DNA of 44,430 nt. Origin: Verrucomicrobiota bacterium. GTDB taxonomy: Bacteria > Verrucomicrobiota > Verrucomicrobiia > Limisphaerales > SXTU01. Shown here piece by piece: positions 39,131-44,430 of this stretch (position 1 is its first letter; every line of letters starts with the position of its first letter). The DNA is taken from the NCBI GenBank assembly GCA_016235545.1, contig JACRKB010000290.1, positions 1-44,430 of the forward strand, in the 5' to 3' direction. Position numbers and translations under genes: made by a program. Under the pieces are notes generated by a model that worked only from the letters and a program-made list of their open reading frames with translations, ran no database searches and was not told the DNA's origin.

Positions 39131-40489
39131 TCACCTGCCCGCCGGGTCAGCGGCGGCGGCGGCGTCCAGCCGGACAATGTCCAGCCGGATGACCTCCAGC
39201 ATGTCGAGGCGCTCCAGCACTTCCTTTGTGGCGAGCTTGGCATCGGCGCCCTTGGAGCTGGTCTTGGAGGAATACTCCGTCCGCCGCCGCAGGTAGGTTA
39301 GCAACGCCTGCCGGTGGTCGCTGATAAGCCGGGCCAGCTCGACGGGCGCGGTGACTTGGAGGAGTTGCAATTGCTGCGTCGCCAGCGCGACGGCCTGCTC
39401 GTGCTGCGCGAAGTCCGTGTTTGCGATGACCTCGCGCAGCGGCAGCTCCTTGCGGCCCGGCACGGCGTTGGTGCCGAGCCGCACGGCGATGGCTGGAGCG
39501 AGGATTTCCTCGATCTGGCGCAGCCCGTGGTCCACCGAGAAGCGCATGAGCCGCTCCCGGCCCGTGAAGTTCATCCAGACCACGGCCCACCATTTCTCCG
39601 CGTCGAGCATGGTTTGAAAATGGGGCGCGTAGCCGCGCAGCAGGGCGATCTGGCTGTTCAGATAGCCGGGCAGCTGGCGGAGAAAACCTTGCAGACAAGC
39701 GCGCCCCTCCGGCAGGTAGAGCAGCTCGGCGACGAGCAACTGCGCGGTGCATCTGAAGGCTTCCCACTGCTCGGCGTTGAACTGGTCCGGCCGCGCCATG
39801 CAGAGGTCGGCGAAGGAAACCAGATGCCGCCCGCGCAATTGCCGGCGGGCCTCGGTGAACACGTCGGGATGCGCCGCCTGCATGACGGAGGTGAGCGTTC
39901 GGATTTCGGGAATCAACGAATCGCCGTGCAACGCGAGCAAATGCTTGGCGAGACCCTCTTCAAGCCACAGGGGAATCTCGGCGGGTCGTTGTGATGTGTT
40001 GCCCCGGTTCGCGACCTCCAGCAGCAGCGCCCGCGTCAGTGCCCGCATGAGCCGCGTGCGCTCCAGTTGCCCTGGCACGACGATCTGGTAGCGCCAGCCA
40101 CCCGGATTCCAATGCGACTCGATCACGACTGGCTCGGTGGGCCGCAGCCCGCCACGCACGTTGATTTGAATCCGGCCCGACCAAGTGTCGGAGAGGCCCA
40201 GCTCGTGGAGCAGCACCGTCTTCACCCGCTCGCACGTCAACACGAGCAGCGTCGGGTCCATCTGGAGGTGATTTGTCTCGATGAGCGAGAGCGATGGCGG
40301 ACCGAGCGCCGAGCCGGGCAGCGCGCCCAGGACAACGAACTGATCCGAACGACTATGCAGGACCATGAGTCCTTGCGAGGGCACGAGCGGCTGCGCGGAA
40401 AGGCACGCAACGGTCCAGCCCATCACAAGCCCGCACACCAAGGCCGCCTTGAGCAGCGCTCGCCTGGACTTGGCAGGGCAGTGGAACAT
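39131..40489 (-). CDS. Exported peptidase-like protein without HExxH
   Basis: 452 residues. A signal peptide MFHCPAKSRRALLKAALVCG, ending near LSAQP, is followed by a domain with the layout of M1/MA-clan-like secreted proteins: LTRALLLEVANRGNT, IPLWLEEGLAKHLLALHG. Here the zinc helix HExxH is not visible, and LWLEEGLAKHLL has the family's third ligand region only. So an inactive peptidase-like binder is likely. The C-terminal third is helical (ALATQQLQLLQVTAPVELAR). It follows the FmdB-type gene by 3 bp on the same strand, suggesting one transcript. Confidence 0.65.
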   Translation of the reverse strand: MFHCPAKSRRALLKAALVCGLVMGWTVACLSAQPLVPSQGLMVLHSRSDQFVVLGALPGSALGPPSLSLIETNHLQMDPTLLVLTCERVKTVLLHELGLSDTWSGRIQINVRGGLRPTEPVVIESHWNPGGWRYQIVVPGQLERTRLMRALTRALLLEVANRGNTSQRPAEIPLWLEEGLAKHLLALHGDSLIPEIRTLTSVMQAAHPDVFTEARRQLRGRHLVSFADLCMARPDQFNAEQWEAFRCTAQLLVAELLYLPEGRACLQGFLRQLPGYLNSQIALLRGYAPHFQTMLDAEKWWAVVWMNFTGRERLMRFSVDHGLRQIEEILAPAIAVRLGTNAVPGRKELPLREVIANTDFAQHEQAVALATQQLQLLQVTAPVELARLISDHRQALLTYLRRRTEYSSKTSSKGADAKLATKEVLERLDMLEVIRLDIVRLDAAAAADPAGR

Positions 40490-40492
40490 GGG

Positions 40493-40861
40493 TCAGGCCT
40501 TGGCCTTGGCAGACTTGGTCTCGGTCTTGGCGGGCTTGCTCTCCGTCTTTGCAGCCGTGGCGGCGGGAGCTGCCTTGCTCTCAGCGCCGCCCTTGCTCTC
40601 GCTTGCGGAACTTGCGGCAGGGGCCGAGTCCTTCTTCGCCGCCTGTTTGTAATTCTCGCTGCGGTAGTCGGTGATGTAAAAGCCGCTTCCCTTGAAGATC
40701 AGGCCCGCACCCGTGCCCATGAGGCGACGGACCTTGCCCTTGCCCCACCGCTTCTGGCCACAGCCCTCCTTGAGGCAAGTGGACAACGCGGTGTCCTTCA
40801 TCGATTGGAACTTTTCGAACTGATGGCCGCACTTGTCACACACGTAATCGTAGGTAGGCAT
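40493..40861 (-). CDS. FmdB-family zinc ribbon protein with long Ala/Lys tail
   Basis: 122 residues. Zinc ribbon at 1-36 with Cys8, Cys11, Cys29 and Cys34 (YVCDKCGHQFE, CLKEGCGQ), then the family's GAGLIFKGSGFYITDYR at 51-67. Residues 75-122 are a low-complexity Ala/Lys/Ser/Thr tail (ESKPAKTETKSAKAKA), which is disordered and common in PVC and Myxococcus-type members. FmdB proteins are thought to be regulators or RNA-linked; no firm function. The downstream exported-protein gene starts 3 bp later. Confidence 0.9.
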   Translation of the reverse strand: MPTYDYVCDKCGHQFEKFQSMKDTALSTCLKEGCGQKRWGKGKVRRLMGTGAGLIFKGSGFYITDYRSENYKQAAKKDSAPAASSASESKGGAESKAAPAATAAKTESKPAKTETKSAKAKA

Positions 40862-41307
40862 AGGATTCAGGACTGAAAACGAAGAGTGGATAATGGCACT
40901 CGCCGTCGGGCCGTCAAGGCACGGGGCCAAACTTCGTGGGCCCGCAGGGCAAAGCCGGGCGCACTGGAAGCAACAGCGGCGCATTGGGCATCGCATTGGC
41001 GGCGCTGGGACTGGAACACGGGCTGGGGGCCAGCCGGCAAGTCGGCGATAGGCTCAGTCAGTTGGTGAGAGAGGACGGGAGCTTGGTGGCGGTGCTGGTG
41101 TGGTGCGCGCCCGCCTGGCACTTGAAGGCTCTGGATGAAACGGCGGGCCGGGATAAGCGGTGACGCGCTCCAAGCGTTTGAAACTGGTGGTTCAACTGCG
41201 GCGTTTTTTGGTTTTGGAAGCAACGCGGCGACCCAAGCTGGCCTGCCAGTGCCTGGGCGCGGGACTGCGTGAATGTTAGGTGGCCAGTGGGGAGGCCAGC
41301 ACGGTTA
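40862..41307. other. Gap upstream of the FmdB-type gene
   Basis: 446 bp. A weak open frame on the plus strand (GTG 40936 to TGA 41163, ending ALDETAGRDKR) and one on the minus strand (40867-41223) both lack any recognised motif, signal peptide or good start region; I do not call either. GTTCAACTGCGG (41191-41202) is a repeat-edge word seen also at 27561, without a partner arm. Confidence 0.4.
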
Positions 41308-41507
41308 TCAGCCGGAACCATGCAGTTGAAATCCGATGGCTTCGCTCAAACGCAGAAACGCGGAAGACGCAAAGATGCGCGGAGAAGCCACTGGCGAAGG
41401 CCACCAGATGGTGAACACAAACTGCTTGGATCAACTCTGCGTTCCTCCACGCCCTCTGCGTCTCGGCGTTAAAGGAGCGCGTCTCCAACTGCGTGGATTC
41501 GGATCAG
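41308..41507. repeat. Long palindrome, CCGGAACCATGCAGTTGAA family, copy 4
   Basis: The left end TCAGCCGGAACCATGCAGTT matches copy 1 exactly over 19 bases; its stem AACGCAGAAACGCGGAAGAC and right arm (CTGATCCGAATCCACGCAGT, AACGCCGAGACGCAGAGGGC on the other strand) are close to copy 1 too. The gap between hrpB (stop 41676) and the FmdB-type gene holds this and a second palindrome. Confidence 0.75.
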
Positions 41508-41559
41508 AGCGTGCCCATTCCTTCACGCGACGCGTGTCGGGTCAAATGCTGAACAGGGA

Positions 41560-41678
41560 AGGGGAGGAGTTCTTCATAGGGAAAGCAGGAAGGCAGGAAT
41601 CGAAACGACGAGGTCGAGTCATCCGTCGTAGTTCCCTTCTCCTGCCTGCTGGCTCTCCTTTTGGAAACTCCCCTCCTA
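41560..41678. repeat. Palindrome at the 3' end of the helicase gene
   Basis: GGGGAGGAGTTCTTCATAGG, then GAAAGCAGGAAGGCAGGAA, against CGTAGGAGGGGAGTTTCCAA, then AAGGAGAGCCAGCAGGCAGG, on the other strand, with CGACGAGG and CGTCGTAG words at the centre. Its right edge contains the stop codon of the helicase gene (41676-41678). Confidence 0.65.
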
Positions 41679-44430
41679 CGCGAAGGTCACGCTCGGGAAC
41701 TTCTTCTGCACCGCCGCCTTCTGCTTCGGCCACTCGTGCGCCTTCCAATGCGGCCAGTCGCATGTGCTCGTCAGCCGCTTGCCGTCCGGTGTGCAGAGCC
41801 AGAGCTTCACGGGCACCACGCCCTCGCAGACCAGCGGGTGAGCCTCCAGCTTGAAGCACTCCTGCAGCTTAACCTGTGCCTCGGGCGACATCGCGGTGCG
41901 CCCGCCGCCCTCGGCCTCCTCCGAGTAAACCAGCTTCACCGGCTTGCCTGTTGGCCACGGGATTTGCATTGGCGTCAGCTCTTCCAGCCAGCCGACTTGC
42001 TCCGGTGCGAGATGCGCGGCGAAGCCGGCTTTCAGCGGTGCCCCTTGCGCTTCCTTCTGCAACGTCAGCCCCGCAAACGCCCGCGCCAGCGCGGCGGTCG
42101 AGGCCGCATCATCAAACGGCGGGTATTCCAAATCCGGCAAGGCGGCCGTCACAAGGTTCACCCGCGCGATGAACTGCTTCACCTCGTGGCCCAAGTTCGG
42201 CAGCTCAAACCAACCCTGCATCGCCGCAGCCGCCAGACACTGCCCCGCCGCCACCGGCTCCACCTCGCGCTGATGCTCGTGCCCGACGACCAAGTCCCGG
42301 AACCGCGCCAGCTTCACCGCCGCCACACGTTTGTGAGTGCGGTCGAAGATGTGTTCCACCGTCGCGTGCAAGTGCTGCGGATACAGCTCGCGCAACCACT
42401 CCGGCTTCACCGCCGTGGCCAAGCCCAGCAACGTCAGCGGTCGCAGCGCCCCTGCCGTCTCGCGCATCGCCGCCGCGACGAACATCGGCGCCTTCTGCAC
42501 CACGCTCTCGCGCATCAAAGTCCCGCGCCTGCCCTCCGTCAGCTCGCACTCCAGCGTCCCCTGGTCGCGACGTAGCGCGAGCTGGTCAATGAACCCGGCG
42601 GTGAGGCACTTGAGCAGGGCGTCTTCGGCGGGTGCGGACGTCTTCGTGGCCAAAGTAATTAGTGGCTTAGTAATTTGTGGGGCATCGGATTTCGCTGCCG
42701 CATCGGACTGATTACTAATCACTAACGACTTCTTACTTTCCCGCTCCGCAATCGCCAGCACCTGCTGAAACGTCAGCTCCACCTCCCGCGCCACCTTCGC
42801 GTTGATGCCGCGACTCCGACACACGTCGAGATTAAACCGGCAATCCTGCGCGAACTCGAACGCCCGCATCAGCGTGATGAAGTCCGAATCCTCGCTCGCC
42901 TCAAACTCCTCCCGCGTCTCCGCCGAGCGCGCATCTCCCCGCTGAACACGCGTCAGCAAATCTCTTCCGCTCACCAGCGCCGCGCACAACGCCGCCTCCC
43001 GCACGCACCCGCGCCTCCCGGCCTCCACGAGCATCCGCGAGTAACGCGGGTGCATCGGCAGCCCGAGCATCTGGCGGCCTGTATCCGTAAGGTCCGACTG
43101 AGAGGATAGAGGATAGAGGATAGAGGATAGAGAAGAGCCGCCGCTCGCCCCTCTATCTTCTATCTTCTCTCCTCTATCCTCTGCCTCCTCGCGCAGCGCA
43201 CCCAGCATGACCAGCAACCGCTCCGCCCGCTCCACCGCCGCCGGGTCCGGCTTGTCGAGCCAGTCAAACGTCACCGCGCTCTGGATGCCCAGCGAGTGGA
43301 GGAGCAAGACCACTTCCGCCAAATCCGCACGTTGAATCTCCGGCGTGTTGCGCTCGGGCCGGTTCAAGTGCCCGCTCTCCGTCCACAGCCGCCAGCACGT
43401 CCCCGGCGCGGTGCGGCCCGCCCGGCCCTTGCGCTGGTCCGCGCTTGCTCGGGAAATCTCCTCGATGAACAGCGTTTGAATCCCGCGCTCCGCATCGTAA
43501 CGCGCCACGCGTGCCTCTCCGCTGTCCACCACATGCCGGATGCCATCAATCGTCACGCTCGTCTCCGCCACGTTCGTCGAGACAACAATCTTCCGCCGCG
43601 CGCTCGGCGAGAACGCCCGGTCCTGATCATCCTGTGAAAGGTCGCCGTGCAGCGGGATGAAGTCGCAATCCTCCGCCAGTCGCGCGGCCCGCAGCGCGTT
43701 GATCGTCGCATTGATCTCGCCCATGCCCGGCATGAACACGAGCACATCGCCCGGGCCGCCGTGGTTCACGATGCGCTCCACCGCCTCCGCGGCCTGCTCG
43801 GCAGCGGGCGCGCGGTTGAGATGCTCCGCATGCCGCACTTCGACAGGAAAGCTGATGCCCTCGCTGACGAGGGTGGGAGCATGAGAGAAAGCGGGCAGGT
43901 GAGAAAGTGAGAGGGTGGGCAGGTGTGCCGTTGAGTCAGTGCCTTCGCCCACTTTCTCGCTTTCCCACTTTCCCACCTGCTCACTTTCCCGCCCGCCCGC
44001 TTGCCCCAGATACTTCGCCACGGGCTCCGCATCCAAGGTCGCGGACATGACAACGATGCGCAGGTCCGGTCGCGATGATTGCTGAAGCCGCTTCACCAGC
44101 GCGAGCGCCACGTCACTCAGCAAGTTACGCTCGTGGAACTCATCGAACAGCACCGCCGCCACGTCGGACAACTGCTGGTCATCCTGCAACCAGCGCAACA
44201 GCACGCCCTCCGTCACGAAGCAGATGCGCGTCGCGTCGCCGAGCCGGTCATCGAAGCGGATCTGGTAGCCGACCTCCTGCCCCAGCTTGCACCCGCGCTC
44301 CCACGCCACGCGCGCGGCGACCGTCCGCGCGGCCACACGGCGCGGCTGGAGCACGACGATGCGGAACGGCTTAAGGAGGGCATGGGCAATAGGTGATGGG
44401 GAATGGGGTGAGTTGCCGGACGCCTGCCGC
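41676..44430 (-). CDS. hrpB: HrpB-like DEAH-box helicase, N-terminus cut by right edge, with in-frame palindromes
   Basis: About 917 codons visible; the frame runs off the right edge before the P-loop. Seen on a count from the GTG at 44354: IVVLQPRRVAARTVAARVAW just before residue 1-20 (motif Ia), VTEGVLLRWLQ near 48-57, DEFHER at 71-76, MSATLDAEPVAKYL at 103-116, STNVAETSVTIDGIRHVVDS, and QRKGRAGRTAPG (motif VI). The C-terminal HrpB domain with LMPMHPRYSRML-type and GFIDQLALRR regions follows, ending KKFPSVTFA. HrpB-type ATPases unwind RNA or nucleic acid duplexes; their role in bacteria is open. Three stretches with no match to the family (about 40, 32 and 35 residues) are encoded by palindromes at 43875, 43100 and 42652, and a fourth arm lies at 44374. 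All keep the frame. Confidence 0.88.
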   Translation of the reverse strand, partial: RQASGNSPHSPSPIAHALLKPFRIVVLQPRRVAARTVAARVAWERGCKLGQEVGYQIRFDDRLGDATRICFVTEGVLLRWLQDDQQLSDVAAVLFDEFHERNLLSDVALALVKRLQQSSRPDLRIVVMSATLDAEPVAKYLGQAGGRESEQVGKWESEKVGEGTDSTAHLPTLSLSHLPAFSHAPTLVSEGISFPVEVRHAEHLNRAPAAEQAAEAVERIVNHGGPGDVLVFMPGMGEINATINALRAARLAEDCDFIPLHGDLSQDDQDRAFSPSARRKIVVSTNVAETSVTIDGIRHVVDSGEARVARYDAERGIQTLFIEEISRASADQRKGRAGRTAPGTCWRLWTESGHLNRPERNTPEIQRADLAEVVLLLHSLGIQSAVTFDWLDKPDPAAVERAERLLVMLGALREEAEDRGEKIEDRGASGGSSLSSILYPLSSQSDLTDTGRQMLGLPMHPRYSRMLVEAGRRGCVREAALCAALVSGRDLLTRVQRGDARSAETREEFEASEDSDFITLMRAFEFAQDCRFNLDVCRSRGINAKVAREVELTFQQVLAIAERESKKSLVISNQSDAAAKSDAPQITKPLITLATKTSAPAEDALLKCLTAGFIDQLALRRDQGTLECELTEGRRGTLMRESVVQKAPMFVAAAMRETAGALRPLTLLGLATAVKPEWLRELYPQHLHATVEHIFDRTHKRVAAVKLARFRDLVVGHEHQREVEPVAAGQCLAAAAMQGWFELPNLGHEVKQFIARVNLVTAALPDLEYPPFDDAASTAALARAFAGLTLQKEAQGAPLKAGFAAHLAPEQVGWLEELTPMQIPWPTGKPVKLVYSEEAEGGGRTAMSPEAQVKLQECFKLEAHPLVCEGVVPVKLWLCTPDGKRLTSTCDWPHWKAHEWPKQKAAVQKKFPSVTFA
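42652..42739. repeat. In-frame palindrome inside hrpB (C-terminal region)
   Basis: AAAGTAATTAGTGGCTTAGT, then AATTTGTGGGGCATCGGAT, against AAAGTAAGAAGTCGTTAGTG, then ATTAGTAATCAGTCCGAT, on the other strand, around a TTCGCTGCCGC centre. It encodes SKKSLVISNQSDAAAKSDAP and QITKPLITLATK of the protein. A/T-rich compared with the surrounding gene. Confidence 0.75.
43100..43190. repeat. In-frame palindrome inside hrpB (between helicase and HA2-like parts)
   Basis: GAGAGGATAGAGGATAGAGG (with further AGGATAGAG units) against the complement run CTCTATCTTCTATCTTCTCT and CCTCTATCCTCTG. The arms are made of a 9-base word (AGGATAGAG) repeated. It encodes EEAEDRGEKIEDRGASGGSS and LSSILYPLSSQSD, inserted before LTDTGRQMLGLPMHPR. 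Confidence 0.75.
43875..43997. repeat. In-frame palindrome inside hrpB (after motif III)
   Basis: GCGGGCAGGTGAGAAAGTGA, then GAGGGTGGGCAGGTG, against GCGGGCGGGAAAGTGAGCAG, then GTGGGAAAGTGGG, on the other strand. It encodes GRESEQVGKWESEKVGEGTD and STAHLPTLSLSHLPAFSHAP between YLGQA and TLVSEGISFPVEV, where related helicases need only a few residues. Confidence 0.75.
44374..44412. repeat. Arm of a probable fourth in-frame palindrome in hrpB
   Basis: AGGAGGGCATGGGCAATAGG, then TGATGGGGAATGGGG, is a typical palindrome-arm wording and encodes SGNSPHSPSPIAHALLKP ahead of FRIVVLQPRR. The second arm would lie beyond the window. Frame is kept as far as visible. Confidence 0.5.

Noticed and set aside
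40936..41163. 75-codon frame on the plus strand ending ALDETAGRDKR
   Set aside because: No signal, domain or convincing start; the gap is otherwise filled with repeats, and both strands are equally open.
43100..43190. Repeated AGGATAGAG words as a possible CRISPR or tandem array
   Set aside because: The units are 9 bp, contiguous and mirrored on the other side of a short centre, which is a palindrome with stem repeats, not repeat-spacer structure.
1..44430. tRNA, rRNA, riboswitch or T-box elements
   Set aside because: The gaps were read on both strands. Apart from hairpins and palindromes no cloverleaf, CCA-adjacent acceptor stem or T-box-like leader (including ahead of hisS) could be found by eye; a covariance-model scan would be decisive.

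Overview
The window is GC-rich bacterial chromosome and best fits the Verrucomicrobiota, probably the Pedosphaera/Limisphaerales side of that phylum. The grounds are a 51-residue basic protein that looks like the PVC-superphylum signature protein, a Tat-exported DUF1501 protein, an HAF-repeat exported protein, a secreted oxidase ending in an FYRVR-type tail domain, GTP-dependent PEP carboxykinase, and intergenic spaces filled with long imperfect palindromes. I see no phage, no CRISPR array, no rRNA or tRNA gene and no classical transposase.

Layout. 1-3.5 kb: the N-terminal part of ComEC (cut by the left edge), a TPR protein, the PVC signature protein with its own terminator, and an RluB-type pseudouridine synthase. 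3.5-12.2 kb: a membrane-anchored PQQ-type propeller protein, guanine deaminase, a secreted protein of unknown role, PyrF, a large secreted (alpha/alpha)6-type glycosidase-like protein, RluE and a DUF1501 protein. 12.3-16.7 kb: a secreted squalene-cyclase-fold protein whose 5' end abuts a MITE, an HAF-repeat protein and HisS. 16.7-22.7 kb: a 925-residue copper-radical-oxidase-like secreted enzyme, a small OB-fold-like exported protein, and a two-gene ABC exporter. 22.7-30.2 kb: an enolase-superfamily dehydratase, an M81/MlrC metallopeptidase and a neutral-ceramidase-like exported protein, then a rearranged patch with an uncharacterised two-gene module, a duplicated alcohol dehydrogenase tail, the dehydrogenase itself and a ParE-type toxin-antitoxin pair. 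30.2-44.4 kb: PdxJ, a lipoprotein, a Trm112-like protein, a GDSL esterase, a Rieske protein, PEP carboxykinase, an HGSNAT/DUF5009-like membrane acyltransferase, a serine/threonine dehydratase, an exported peptidase-like protein, an FmdB-type zinc ribbon protein and most of an HrpB-like helicase (cut by the right edge).

Most genes are single housekeeping or exported functions rather than one pathway. Clear functional units are the ABC pair (start codon directly after the stop codon), the two overlapping small-gene pairs, and perhaps the enolase-family/M81/ceramidase-like group as a catabolic or amide-cleaving neighbourhood.

The most unusual feature is the palindrome load. At least a dozen 80-210 bp imperfect inverted repeats occupy the gaps. 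Four of them share end sequences (core CCGGAACCATGCAGTTGAA) but carry different stems. A separate MITE family occurs twice in opposite orientation, flanked by CA/CA and TA/TA. Three palindromes of the same general style, and the arm of a fourth, lie inside the HrpB-like helicase gene and keep its reading frame. This resembles the protein-inserted palindromic elements known from Rickettsia and is the strongest candidate here for something undescribed.
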